Made by a program: the position numbers and the translations under genes | Assembly: GCF_002251795.1 (NCBI RefSeq) | Contig: NZ_NOXU01000027.1 | Span: forward strand, 49,344-113,343 | Source: Niveispirillum lacus | GTDB taxonomy: Bacteria; Pseudomonadota; Alphaproteobacteria; Azospirillales; Azospirillaceae | DNA: 64,000 bases | Direction of reading: 5' to 3' | Shown: positions 1 through 8,369 of the stretch, piece after piece | Position numbering within the stretch: the first letter of the stretch is position 1 | Layout of the letters: every line of letters starts with the position of its first letter | The notes under the pieces: model-generated | The model's database searches: none | The model's input: only the letters and a program-made list of their open reading frames with translations | Told to the model about the DNA's origin: nothing

Positions 1-46
1 GGGGGGGCGGTCGCACCCTCACACCCATTTTCCTGTGGCCCCTGGG

Positions 47-64
47 TCCCCGCTTTCGCGGGGA
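47..64. repeat. Short GC-rich hairpin (REP-like) upstream of ppdK
   Basis: A 7-bp perfect stem (TCCCCGC / GCGGGGA) with a TTTC loop. It is followed by GATGACGG, a form common in dispersed intergenic repeats of alphaproteobacteria. It may equally be the terminator of a gene lying before the window. No second copy was noticed here. Confidence 0.35.
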
Positions 65-138
65 TGACGGTGGGGGCTGCCCGCACCGTTACCGCCCTAC
101 AGGGCCGCCACTCCCCCATTCGGGCCACGGCCCGTATT

Positions 139-171
139 CCATGCAACAACACCTTAAACAATGTTGCATGG
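139..171. promoter_or_regulatory. Perfect 10-bp inverted repeat upstream of ppdK
   Basis: CCATGCAACA (139-148) and TGTTGCATGG (162-171) are perfect reverse complements separated by 13 nt. The element ends 53 nt before the ppdK ATG. It could be a dimeric regulator operator or an mRNA hairpin. It lacks a T-run, so it is unlikely to be a terminator. The regulator is unknown. Confidence 0.5.
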
Positions 172-224
172 TGTTTCACCACGTCACCACCAGACCAACC
201 CCATAATCAAACGGGACCAAGATC

Positions 225-2906
225 ATGACGAAGTGGGTCTACAGCTTCGGTGAAGGCAAGGCCGAAGGTCGCGCGGAGATGAAGAACCTCCTGGGCGGCA
301 AGGGCGCCAATCTGGCGGAGATGAGCAATCTCGGCCTGCCGGTGCCCCCTGGCTTTACGGTCACGACAGAGGTCTGCACCTACTTTTATGCCAATGGCCG
401 CCAATATCCCGACAGCCTGCGCGCCGAGGTCGGCGCCGCCCTGGCGGAAATTGAGCGGATTGTGGGCATGACATTCGGCGACGCGGAAAACCCGCTGCTG
501 GTTTCCGTGCGCTCCGGTGCCCGCGCGTCGATGCCGGGCATGATGGATACGGTCCTGAATCTGGGCCTGAATGATGTGACGGTGGCAGGATTGGCGCGGC
601 GGTCGGGCGATGCCCGCTTCGCCTATGACAGCTATCGCCGCTTCATCCAGATGTTCGGAAATGTCGTGCTGGATGTGGATCACCATCATTTCGAGGAAGT
701 GCTGGAAGATCACAAGCGCGGCCGTGATCTGAACCTGGACACTGAACTGACCGCCGAAGACTGGCAGGAAGTCATCAAGGGTTATAAGGACGTGGTGCAG
801 GAGGCCTTGGGCCGCCCCTTCCCGCAGGACCCGCAGGAACAGCTCTGGGGCGCCATCGGGGCCGTGTTCGGGTCCTGGATGAATGCACGGGCCATCACCT
901 ATCGTAAGCTGCACGACATCCCCGCCGAATGGGGCACCGCGGTCAACATCCAGGCCATGGTGTTCGGCAATATGGGCGGTGACTGTGCCACCGGTGTGGC
1001 CTTCACCCGCAACCCGTCGACGGGCGAGAACGCCTTTTACGGTGAGTATCTGATCAATGCCCAGGGTGAGGATGTGGTGGCCGGCATTCGCACGCCGCAG
1101 CACCTGACCATCGCCGGCAAGATCGCCAATGGCTCTGACCTGCCGGCCATGGAAGAAAGCATGCCGGAAGTGTTCGCGCAGTTGAACGCGGTGCGTCTGA
1201 AGCTGGAAAAGCATTACCGCGACATGCAGGACATCGAATTCACGGTCCAGCAGTCCAAGCTGTATATGCTGCAAACCCGGTCGGGCAAGCGCACCGCCCC
1301 GGCGGCGCTGAAGATCGCGGTCGACATGGTGCGCGAGGGCCTGATCAGCGAGAAGGAAGGTATCCTGCGGATCGAGCCCAAGTCGCTGGATCAGCTCCTG
1401 CACCCCACGCTGGACCCCAAGGCCAAGAAACAGATCATCGCCAAGGGACTTCCGGCCAGCCCCGGTGCCGCCAGCGGCAAGGTCGTCTTCACGGCCGAAG
1501 AGGCGGAGAAGCAGGCCGGATTGGGGGACAATGTCATCCTCTGCCGCGTGGAAACCAGCCCGGAAGACATTCACGGCATGCACGCGGCCAAGGGTATCCT
1601 GACCACCCGCGGCGGCATGACCAGCCACGCGGCGGTGGTGGCGCGTGGCATGGGCCGGTCCTGCGTGGCCGGTGCCGGTGAACTGCGCATCGATTACAAG
1701 CGCGGCATCATTACGGTTCGCAATGTTGAGGTGCGGGCCGGCGATATCATCACCATTGATGGTTCAACCGGTGAGGTGATGCTGGGCGAAGTGCCGACCA
1801 TCCAGCCAGAACTGTCGGGCGACTTTGCCGAACTGATGGGCTGGGCCGATGCCCATCGGCGCATGAAGGTGCGCACCAACGCCGAAACCCCGCTGGATGC
1901 CCGCACGGCCCGCAAGTTTGGGGCCGAAGGCATTGGCCTGTGCCGCACCGAACATATGTTCTTCGATGCTGAGCGCATCATTGCCGTGCGCGAGATGATC
2001 CTGGCCGAAAGCGAGGCCGGTCGCCGCGCAGCCCTGGCCAAGATTGCGCCCATGCAGCGCAAGGATTTTGTCGAACTGTTCAAGATCATGAAGGGCCTGC
2101 CCGTCACGATCCGCCTGCTGGACCCGCCGCTGCACGAATTCCTGCCGAATACGGAAGCCGAAATGGTGGAGGTGGCCAAGGCCGCCGGCACCGATCTGGG
2201 CAAGGTGCAGCACCGGTCGCTGCAACTGCATGAAGCCAACCCGATGCTGGGCCATCGCGGCTGCCGCCTGGGCATCTCCTATCCTGAAATCTATGAGATG
2301 CAGGCCCGCGCCATTTTCGAGGCGGCGGTGGAGGTGTTCAAGGAGACCGGTGAGACCGTGATCCCGGAGATCATGATCCCGCTGGTGGGCACCAAGAAGG
2401 AGCTGGACATCCTGAAGGCGGTGATCGACCGCGTCGGCGCGGAAGTCATCGCGGCGTCCGGCCACAAGGTCGATTATCTGGTCGGCACCATGATCGAACT
2501 GCCGCGTGCGGCCCTGCAGGCCGGCAAGATCGCGGAGACGGCCGGCTTCTTCAGCTTCGGCACCAACGACCTGACCCAGACCACCTTCGGCATCAGCCGC
2601 GACGATGCCGGCGCCTTCCTGCCGGATTATCAGCGGGCCGGCATTCTGGAACATGACCCGTTCGTGACCCTCGATACCGACGGTGTGGGCGAGTTGGTAC
2701 AGATCGCCGCTGAACGCGGCCGCAAGACAAGACCCGATATCAAGCTGGGCATCTGCGGCGAGCATGGGGGCGACCCGTCGTCGGTGTATTTCTGTGAAAA
2801 GGTGGGGCTGGATTACGTTTCCTGCTCCCCCTACCGCGTCCCCATCGCCCGCCTGGCCGCCGCCCAGGCCGCCATCGAAGGCGAAAAGCGCGCCAGCGAA
2901 GCGTGA
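225..2906 (+). CDS. ppdK: Pyruvate, phosphate dikinase
   Basis: Cytosolic enzyme that interconverts pyruvate + ATP + Pi and PEP + AMP + PPi, linking glycolysis and gluconeogenesis. The 893-aa length is normal for the family. The N-terminal nucleotide-binding part starts with the [10 protein letters not shown] motif. The swivelling phosphohistidine domain carries [13 protein letters not shown], with the phosphorylated His at about residue 468. The C-terminal TIM barrel ends with [10 protein letters not shown], which supplies the catalytic Cys. The ATG at 225 has only a weak upstream GGGA. The gene stands alone, preceded by an inverted repeat and followed by strong terminators. Long reading frames opposite to it are compositional shadows. 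Confidence 0.97.
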   Translation: MTKWVYSFGEGKAEGRAEMKNLLGGKGANLAEMSNLGLPVPPGFTVTTEVCTYFYANGRQYPDSLRAEVGAALAEIERIVGMTFGDAENPLLVSVRSGARASMPGMMDTVLNLGLNDVTVAGLARRSGDARFAYDSYRRFIQMFGNVVLDVDHHHFEEVLEDHKRGRDLNLDTELTAEDWQEVIKGYKDVVQEALGRPFPQDPQEQLWGAIGAVFGSWMNARAITYRKLHDIPAEWGTAVNIQAMVFGNMGGDCATGVAFTRNPSTGENAFYGEYLINAQGEDVVAGIRTPQHLTIAGKIANGSDLPAMEESMPEVFAQLNAVRLKLEKHYRDMQDIEFTVQQSKLYMLQTRSGKRTAPAALKIAVDMVREGLISEKEGILRIEPKSLDQLLHPTLDPKAKKQIIAKGLPASPGAASGKVVFTAEEAEKQAGLGDNVILCRVETSPEDIHGMHAAKGILTTRGGMTSHAAVVARGMGRSCVAGAGELRIDYKRGIITVRNVEVRAGDIITIDGSTGEVMLGEVPTIQPELSGDFAELMGWADAHRRMKVRTNAETPLDARTARKFGAEGIGLCRTEHMFFDAERIIAVREMILAESEAGRRAALAKIAPMQRKDFVELFKIMKGLPVTIRLLDPPLHEFLPNTEAEMVEVAKAAGTDLGKVQHRSLQLHEANPMLGHRGCRLGISYPEIYEMQARAIFEAAVEVFKETGETVIPEIMIPLVGTKKELDILKAVIDRVGAEVIAASGHKVDYLVGTMIELPRAALQAGKIAETAGFFSFGTNDLTQTTFGISRDDAGAFLPDYQRAGILEHDPFVTLDTDGVGELVQIAAERGRKTRPDIKLGICGEHGGDPSSVYFCEKVGLDYVSCSPYRVPIARLAAAQAAIEGEKRASEA

Positions 2907-2918
2907 GATAAGTGCCGC

Positions 2919-2948
2919 ATCCCCCGGCAGGCTGCGCTGCCGGGGGAT
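2919..2948 (+). terminator. GC-rich hairpin after ppdK
   Basis: CCCCCGGCAG and CTGCCGGGGG form a 10-bp stem around GCTGCG, starting 15 nt after the ppdK stop. It has no T-tract, so it is more likely an mRNA 3' stabiliser or an accessory to the terminator that follows. Confidence 0.45.
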
Positions 2949-2982
2949 GTTGCCCCATCGGTTGCTGGCAAAACCAGAATGC

Positions 2983-3015
2983 AAAAAGCCCCGCTGGCGA
3001 CCAGCGGGGCTTTTT
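2983..3015. terminator. Bidirectional intrinsic terminator between ppdK and tRNA-Glu
   Basis: AAAAAGCCCCGCTGG...CCAGCGGGGCTTTTT is a near-perfect stem with A/T runs on both flanks. It can stop ppdK on the plus strand and the tRNA transcript on the minus strand. Confidence 0.9.
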
Positions 3016-3025
3016 GATGATCGCT

Positions 3026-3101
3026 TGGCGTCCCCAAGGGGATTCGAACCCCTGTTACCGCCGTGAGAGGGCGGTGTCCTAGGCCTCTAGACGATGGGGA
3101 C
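3026..3101 (-). tRNA. tRNA-Glu (anticodon CTC)
   Basis: Read on the minus strand, the gene is a 76-nt cloverleaf starting GTCCCCATCG and ending GGGGACGCCA, with CCA encoded. Acceptor GTCCCCA pairs with TGGGGAC. The anticodon stem CCGCC/GGCGG encloses loop CTCTCAC, giving anticodon CTC (codon GAG). The T-loop GTTCGAATC is standard. Confidence 0.96.
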
Positions 3102-3131
3102 TAGAGCCGTGCGAGGCGCGCTTTCTATGCG

Positions 3132-3174
3132 ATGAACCGGGGGCGATCAAGTGGTATTTTCGCCCCCGGTTCAT
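3132..3174. terminator. 15-bp hairpin between tlpA-like gene and tRNA-Glu
   Basis: ATGAACCGGGGGCGA (3132-3146) and TCGCCCCCGGTTCAT (3160-3174) are perfectly complementary. The hairpin lies 8 nt past the stop of the minus-strand lipoprotein gene and upstream of the tRNA. It probably ends the lipoprotein transcript, although the minus strand has no clear U-tract. Confidence 0.55.
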
Positions 3175-3181
3175 TTTCATA

Positions 3182-3790
3182 TCAACGCATCGCCCACCCG
3201 ATCAGCGCCTTGGCTTCCGCACCATCCCAGTGCGCAGCGCCAGCCAGACGGCCGATTTCCCGCCCTTCCGCATCAACCAGAATCGATAAGGGCAAGCCTT
3301 CCTTCAGGGGGAAGGCCTTCATGCTGGTCATCTTCTGATCCAGATAGATGGGCAGGGATTTGATGCCCGCTTTCTCATAGAAGGGTCCGACTTCATTCAG
3401 GCCACCCCGGTCAACCGAGATGGCGACCACCTGAAACTTGTCGCCGCCCATCTCTGCCTGAAGCCTGTCCAGGGCCGGCATCTCGCGGATACAGGGCGCA
3501 CACCAGGTGGCCCAAAGATTGATCAGCAGCGCCTTGCCCTTGAACGATGCCATATCGACCGGGTTGCCATCCTTGTCGGTGATGGTCAGGGCCGGCAGCG
3601 CGGGGCGGTCAGGGCTGGCCACGAAGGGGCGCGATTCCCCTTGGAAAACGGGCATGGCGGCTGGGGTGGAGGCGGGTGCCGCCGACGGCACACTGGTCGC
3701 GCCACTTTCCTTCTTTTCGCCGCAGCCCCCCGTTACGAGAATTGCTGTACCCACGGCCACGATTGTTGCGATGCGTCGGAAAATCGCCAT
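3182..3790 (-). CDS. TlpA-like thioredoxin-fold lipoprotein
   Basis: Periplasmic membrane-anchored thiol:disulfide protein of the TlpA/ResA type. The 202-aa product begins [19 protein letters not shown] and has a lipobox-like TGGC at about residues 21-24. An Ala/Pro-rich linker leads to a thioredoxin fold with the redox motif WCAPC. Family members reduce apocytochrome or Cu-site cysteines; the substrate here cannot be told. An upstream in-frame extension exists, but it runs antisense into argH, so the ATG at 3790 was chosen. It is divergent from argH with about 76 nt between starts, an arrangement common in alphaproteobacteria. Confidence 0.88.
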   Translation of the reverse strand: MAIFRRIATIVAVGTAILVTGGCGEKKESGATSVPSAAPASTPAAMPVFQGESRPFVASPDRPALPALTITDKDGNPVDMASFKGKALLINLWATWCAPCIREMPALDRLQAEMGGDKFQVVAISVDRGGLNEVGPFYEKAGIKSLPIYLDQKMTSMKAFPLKEGLPLSILVDAEGREIGRLAGAAHWDGAEAKALIGWAMR

Positions 3791-3866
3791 TCTGCCCTCT
3801 ATCGAACTTTGTGCGACAGAGTTCGTGCCCGATGGCCCCGCCGTCAACCCCGCAAACCGACGCAGA

Positions 3867-5291
3867 ATGACGATGACCGAGAAAACCACCCAGACCGCCG
3901 CCGCCGGAACCGACGCCAACGCGCTGTGGGGCGGGCGATTTGGCTCTGGTCCCGCCGCCATCATGCAGCAGATCAACGCCTCCATCGGCTTTGACCAGAA
4001 ACTCTGGGCGCAGGATATTGCGGGGTCGAAGGCGCATGCCACGATGCTGGCGGCCCAGGGCATCATCAGCGATGCCGACCGCGACGCCATTCTGGCCGGC
4101 CTGGATCAGGTGGCACGGGAGATTGCCGAGGGCCGCTTCACCTTCACGGTGGAGAATGAGGATATCCACATGAATGTGGAATCCCGCCTGAAGGAGATTA
4201 TCGGCGAACCCGCCGGCCGCCTGCATACCGCCCGGTCGCGCAATGATCAGGTGGCGACCGATTTCAAACTGTGGGTGCGCGACGCGTTCGACCGGCTGGA
4301 CACCGATATTCAGGCGCTGCAGGCAGCCCTGATCGACCGGGCTGAACAGTTCCCGGACCTGATTATGCCCGGCTTCACGCATTTGCAGACGGCACAGCCC
4401 GTGACCTTCGGCCACCATCTGCTGGCCTATGTGGAAATGCTGGGCCGTGACCGGGCGCGCATGCGCGATGCCCGCAAGCGGCTGAATGAATGCCCGCTGG
4501 GTTCCGCCGCACTGGCCGGCACCCCCTATCCCATCAACCGCGAGGCGACGGCGGCGGCGCTGGGCTTTGACCGGCCCACGGCCAATTCGCTGGACGCCGT
4601 GTCCGACCGCGATTTTGCGCTGGATTATCTGGCCGCCGCCAGCATCTGCGGCACGCATCTGTCGCGTCTGGCCGAAGAGATCGTGATCTGGTGTACCAGC
4701 CAGTTCCGCTTCATCCGGCTGACCGACGCCTTTACCACCGGCAGCTCCATCATGCCGCAGAAGCGCAACCCCGATGCCGCCGAGCTGGTCCGGGCCAAGG
4801 TGGGCCGGGTGATTGGCGCCCTGAACGGCCTGCTGATTGTGATGAAGGGCCTGCCGCTGGCCTATTCCAAGGATATGCAGGAAGACAAGGAGCCGGTGTT
4901 CATGGCGGATGAGACGCTGGCTTTGTGTCTGGCCGCCACCACCGGCATGATCCGCGACCTGACGCCCGATCCCGCCGCCATGCGCCGCGCGGTGGAGGCC
5001 GGGTTCCCCACGGCCACCGATCTGGCCGACTGGCTGGTCCGGTCCCTGGGTGTGCCGTTCCGCGACGCGCACCACATCACGGGCCGCATCGTGAAGCTGG
5101 CGGAAGAGGCAGGCACCGGCTTGGCTGAAGTGCCGCTGGAGAAGATGCAGGCGGTACATCCCGGCATCACCGACGCCGTTTATGGCGTGCTGACCCTGGA
5201 AGCCTCCGTCAACAGCCGTACCAGCTTTGGCGGCACCGCCCCCGCACGGGTGCGTGAGGCTGTGGCAGCCGCCAAACAGCGGTTCCTGTAA
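3867..5291 (+). CDS. argH: Argininosuccinate lyase
   Basis: Last step of arginine synthesis: argininosuccinate to arginine and fumarate, in the cytosol as a tetramer. The 474-aa product starts MTMTEKTTQ; a second ATG at 3873 is equally possible. It has the core [12 protein letters not shown] near the N-terminus, [13 protein letters not shown] and the fumarase/lyase signature [16 protein letters not shown]. The open frame extends upstream to 3507, but that part overlaps tlpA antisense and is not conserved-looking. It is followed 26 nt later by the small lipoprotein gene and then lysA, forming a likely operon. Confidence 0.97.
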   Translation: MTMTEKTTQTAAAGTDANALWGGRFGSGPAAIMQQINASIGFDQKLWAQDIAGSKAHATMLAAQGIISDADRDAILAGLDQVAREIAEGRFTFTVENEDIHMNVESRLKEIIGEPAGRLHTARSRNDQVATDFKLWVRDAFDRLDTDIQALQAALIDRAEQFPDLIMPGFTHLQTAQPVTFGHHLLAYVEMLGRDRARMRDARKRLNECPLGSAALAGTPYPINREATAAALGFDRPTANSLDAVSDRDFALDYLAAASICGTHLSRLAEEIVIWCTSQFRFIRLTDAFTTGSSIMPQKRNPDAAELVRAKVGRVIGALNGLLIVMKGLPLAYSKDMQEDKEPVFMADETLALCLAATTGMIRDLTPDPAAMRRAVEAGFPTATDLADWLVRSLGVPFRDAHHITGRIVKLAEEAGTGLAEVPLEKMQAVHPGITDAVYGVLTLEASVNSRTSFGGTAPARVREAVAAAKQRFL

Positions 5292-5317
5292 TCCAGATCC
5301 CCGGAAGGAGCATGCCC

Positions 5318-5482
5318 ATGCGCAAAGCCATCCTTGTCGTTGCCCTTCTGGCGCTGGCCGGGTGCGGGATGAAACCGCATTTCCCCAAGGCCCCGCCGGG
5401 CAGCCCGCCGCCCAAGACCTATCCCGATCCGGCCAGCGATCCGAAGCCGGTCCCCCCTTCGTCTGAGAAGCCGCAACAATGA
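5318..5482 (+). CDS. lptM: Small LptM-like lipoprotein
   Basis: A 54-aa protein whose reading is clear: MRKAILVVALLALAGCG, then a short Pro/Lys-rich tail ending EKPQQ. The LAGC lipobox and the following CGMKPHFP resemble the LptM/YifL family (LAGCGxKGPL...P), which in enterobacteria assists assembly of the LPS transporter LptD. AGGAG at 5306-5310 is spaced 7 nt from the ATG at 5318; an ATG at 5312 is too close. The stop overlaps the lysA start (ATGA). Position between argH and lysA is typical for this lipoprotein. The LptD role here is inference. Confidence 0.82.
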   Translation: MRKAILVVALLALAGCGMKPHFPKAPPGSPPPKTYPDPASDPKPVPPSSEKPQQ

Positions 5483-6762
5483 CCTGCTTCCCCGTTCCCG
5501 GTTTCCATTACACCGATGGCGCGCTGCATGCCGAGGGTGTGGCCCTGTCCGCCATCGCCGCCTCGGTGGGCACGCCCACCTATGTCTACACGACGGAAGG
5601 TTTGGCCGCTGCCTGGCGCGCCTATGCCGATGCCTTTGCCGGCCAGGATGTCACCATCTGTTACGCGCTGAAGGCCAACTCCAATCTGGCCATCATCCGC
5701 ACCCTGGCACAGTTGGGCGCCGGCGGCGACGTGGTGTCGGTGGGAGAGATGCGCCGTGCCCTGGCAGCCAGCATCCCTGCCAACAAGATCGTCTTTTCCG
5801 GGGTAGGCAAGACGCGGGACGAATTGGTGGCAGCGCTGCAGGCCGGCATCCACCAGATCAATGTCGAAAGCCTGCCCGAGCTGGAGATGCTGTCGTCGGT
5901 CGCGGTGGACCTGGGCGTCACAGCCGCCATCGCCATTCGTATCAACCCGGATGTCGACGCCGAAACCCATGGCAAGATCGCCACGGGCCGCAAGGAGGAC
6001 AAGTTCGGCATCGATTTCGCCCATGCGGGTGAGGCCTATGCCCGCGCCATGGCGCTGCCCGGTATCAATCCGGTCGGCATCGCCGTCCATATCGGTTCCC
6101 AGCTTCTAAAGACCACGCCCTTCCGCAAGGCGTTTGGCAAGCTGGCGGGTCTGGTCCGCGAACTGAAGGCACAGGGCGTGCCGTTGTCGCGCATCGATCT
6201 GGGCGGCGGCCTGGGCGTGCCGTACAAGCCGGAGGATCAGGCCCCCGATTATCCCGCCTATGCCAAGGCCATTGCCGAAACGGTCGGCGACCTGGGCTGC
6301 CATGTCACGCTGGAGCCGGGGCGGTCGCTGGTGGCGGCTGCCGGCCTTCTGCTGACCCGCACCATCTTTGTGAAGGAAGGGCTGCACCGCCGCTTCCTGA
6401 TCGTCGATGCCGCCATGAATGATCTGGTGCGTCCGGCCATGTATGAGGCGTGGCACACGGTCATCCCCGTAGCACAGCCGGCCGCAGATGCCATCTGGGC
6501 TGATGCCGACATCGTGGGTCCGATCTGTGAGACGGGCGATACCTTCGCCCGCCTGCGCCCCATGCCGCCGGTGGCACCGGGGGACCTGTTGGCCTTTTTA
6601 ACGGCGGGTGCCTATGGCGCCGCTATGTCTTCGACATATAATTCCCGGCCGCTGGTGGCTGAGGTGCTGGTATCCGGCACGGCATTTCAGGTGGTGCGCC
6701 GCCGACCGAGCTTCGAGGACAGTCTGGCACTGGAAACCGTTCCAGACTGGTTGGAACCATAA
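5479..6762 (+). CDS. lysA: Diaminopimelate decarboxylase
   Basis: PLP enzyme converting meso-diaminopimelate to L-lysine. The 427-aa product shows the PLP-lysine region ICYALKANSN (about residues 55-64), HIGSQ, the phosphate-binding GGGLGVPY and the C-terminal substrate/active-site motif ICETGD followed by AGAYGAAMSSTYNSRP. The start codon overlaps the stop of the upstream lipoprotein gene, so translation is probably coupled. A decayed second copy of its 3' third lies at 8058-8317. Confidence 0.97.
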   Translation: MTCFPVPGFHYTDGALHAEGVALSAIAASVGTPTYVYTTEGLAAAWRAYADAFAGQDVTICYALKANSNLAIIRTLAQLGAGGDVVSVGEMRRALAASIPANKIVFSGVGKTRDELVAALQAGIHQINVESLPELEMLSSVAVDLGVTAAIAIRINPDVDAETHGKIATGRKEDKFGIDFAHAGEAYARAMALPGINPVGIAVHIGSQLLKTTPFRKAFGKLAGLVRELKAQGVPLSRIDLGGGLGVPYKPEDQAPDYPAYAKAIAETVGDLGCHVTLEPGRSLVAAAGLLLTRTIFVKEGLHRRFLIVDAAMNDLVRPAMYEAWHTVIPVAQPAADAIWADADIVGPICETGDTFARLRPMPPVAPGDLLAFLTAGAYGAAMSSTYNSRPLVAEVLVSGTAFQVVRRRPSFEDSLALETVPDWLEP

Positions 6763-6765
6763 GGG

Positions 6766-6786
6766 GGGGGCCGGCAGCCGGCCCCC
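6766..6786. terminator. Hairpin between convergent lysA and binding-protein genes
   Basis: GGGGGCCGG and CCGGCCCCC form a 9-bp stem with loop CAG, 4 nt after the lysA stop and 11 nt past the stop of the minus-strand gene. It has no T-run on either side. Confidence 0.5.
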
Positions 6787-6796
6787 TACAATCCGC

Positions 6797-7942
6797 TCAC
6801 TCCCCGGATTTGAGGATAACGAAACGGCTGTCGTCGGTGATTTGCGTCAGGTAGACCTTATCGGAACCCTGATTGTCGCCAGGGCCGAAATTGAGGCGGA
6901 AGCCACCAATGTCATGGTCGCGGGTGCCCATGATGGCTTCCATCAGCTTGGCCCGGGTCGGCTCTGGCCCGGCCTTTTGCAAGGCTTCAATAAACAGGCG
7001 GCCGACCAGGTATCCTTCCAGCGAGATGAAGCCTGGCTTCGACTTGCCCCCCAGGGCCGATTGATAGTCGCGCACCACGGGCAGGCTGTCGTCCCAGGGC
7101 AGGGGTACAACCTGGGAAATGATCACATTTTCCGTCTTGCCCTGAAGTTCATCCACCAGCGCCTCACTGCCAACGAACGAGATGTTCATGAAAATCGCGT
7201 TCAATTTGGCTGTCTGCGCCGCCTTGATGAAGGCCGCGCAGGGCGCATAGGGGCCCACCATGACGACGGCGGCGGGCGTGGCAGACTGGATCTTGGCCAG
7301 CGCGGCAGCAATGTCGGTGGTGTTGCGGGGGAAGCTGGCCGCTACCGCCAAGGTTTTGCCGCGCTTCTCCATGGCCTTATTCACCCCGGCCAGCCCCGCC
7401 TGGCCAAAGCTGTCATCCTGAAAGAGAATAGCGATCTTTTCCACACGGCGCGTGTCGACCAGATAGCTGATCCAGGCTTCGGTTTCCTGGTCATAAGAGG
7501 CACGCAGATTAACGACATTGGTCAACTTTGCATCGCGCAAGAAACCAGCCCCCGTAAAAGGACCGATGAACGGAACGCCTGCCGTTTCCGCTATGGGTTG
7601 TGCCGCCTTTGACGTCGGTGTGCCAACAGGACCCAACAGGGCAAAAACATTGTCTTCCTGGATGATACGACGGGTCAGCGCCTCGCTGTCATTGGGTTCG
7701 TACGTATCATCCTTACTGACCAAGGTCAGTTTGCGGCCATGCACGCCACCCTTGGCGTTAACTTCCGCGAAAGCGGCCAGGAGCCCTGTGCGCATACCGG
7801 AACCAAGAGCGGCGGCCGGGCCGGACTGCGCTGCGACCTGTCCGACGACAACCCTGTCTGGCAATATCCCCACCTCGGCCCGTGCAGCCGAACCGGCAGC
7901 GGCCAAGACAAGTGACAGTATAATCACAGATACTGCTTTCAT
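6797..7942 (-). CDS. ABC transporter substrate-binding protein, Leu/Ile/Val-type (Peripla_BP_6)
   Basis: Secreted periplasmic binding protein of the LivK/branched-chain amino acid class. The 381-aa product has a signal peptide ending near AAGSAARA, then VVVGQVAAQSGPAAALG typical of the family's first strand and TRRIIQEDNVFALLGPVGT in the first lobe. The ATG at 7942 is preferred over the in-frame GTG at 7951 because of the GGGGTG upstream. No permease or ATPase gene is nearby, so it is an orphan that must work with a transporter elsewhere or act as a sensor. It sits between lysA and a relic of lysA, so its arrival is tied to that rearrangement. Confidence 0.9.
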   Translation of the reverse strand: MKAVSVIILSLVLAAAGSAARAEVGILPDRVVVGQVAAQSGPAAALGSGMRTGLLAAFAEVNAKGGVHGRKLTLVSKDDTYEPNDSEALTRRIIQEDNVFALLGPVGTPTSKAAQPIAETAGVPFIGPFTGAGFLRDAKLTNVVNLRASYDQETEAWISYLVDTRRVEKIAILFQDDSFGQAGLAGVNKAMEKRGKTLAVAASFPRNTTDIAAALAKIQSATPAAVVMVGPYAPCAAFIKAAQTAKLNAIFMNISFVGSEALVDELQGKTENVIISQVVPLPWDDSLPVVRDYQSALGGKSKPGFISLEGYLVGRLFIEALQKAGPEPTRAKLMEAIMGTRDHDIGGFRLNFGPGDNQGSDKVYLTQITDDSRFVILKSGE

Positions 7943-8057
7943 TTTGACCACACCCCGGTAGAGATTTCGTCACATATCAAAGCATTTTTACTTAAAATTC
8001 CCAATATCCAGGCCTATATGCAGAAGGATAAGATGCAGTGCAGCGAAGTCGGCGGCC

Positions 8058-8317
8058 GGCGCCGACTTTGTCGATCCAGTCTGCGAGACAGAAGGCAATT
8101 TGACCCGTCTACCCCTGTTGCCGCCCCTTTGTGCCGGGGGACCTGCTGGCCGTTTTGATGGCGGGTGCCTATGGCGCTGCCACGTCTTCGACATATATTT
8201 CGGTCATTGGTAACCGACGGGCTGGTGTCCGGCACGAAGGTCGAGGTGGCGCACTGCCGGTCGAGCGTCGAGGACGGTCTGTCACTGGAAACCAATCCCG
8301 ATTGGCTCTCCCCTTAA
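8058..8317 (+). pseudogene. Decayed duplicate of the lysA 3' end
   Basis: The DNA from about 8058 to the TAA at 8315-8317 aligns to the last ~85 codons of lysA at 6500-6762. In 8135-8197 the two match at about 56 of 63 bases (CCGGGGGACCTG...TCGACATAT). Reading pieces in shifting frames gives DPVCETEG, PGDLLAVLMAGAYGAATSSTY and LVSGTKVEVAH...LETNPDWLSP*, matching the lysA pieces GPICETGD, PGDLLAFLTAGAYGAAMSSTY and LVSGTAFQVVR...LETVPDWLEP*. At least two frameshifts separate them and the first ~340 codons are missing. It is non-coding and ends 52 nt before the next gene. Confidence 0.9.
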
Positions 8318-8369
8318 GCGGTGAAAGCGGGGTAGGCTGTCGGGCGACTTGTGAAGGTTTGAACGACAG

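Noticed and set aside
207-1628. Long open frame on the minus strand opposite ppdK
   Set aside because: Runs exactly over ppdK codons; the product is a His/Arg/Gly-rich shadow with no recognisable domain and no promoter.
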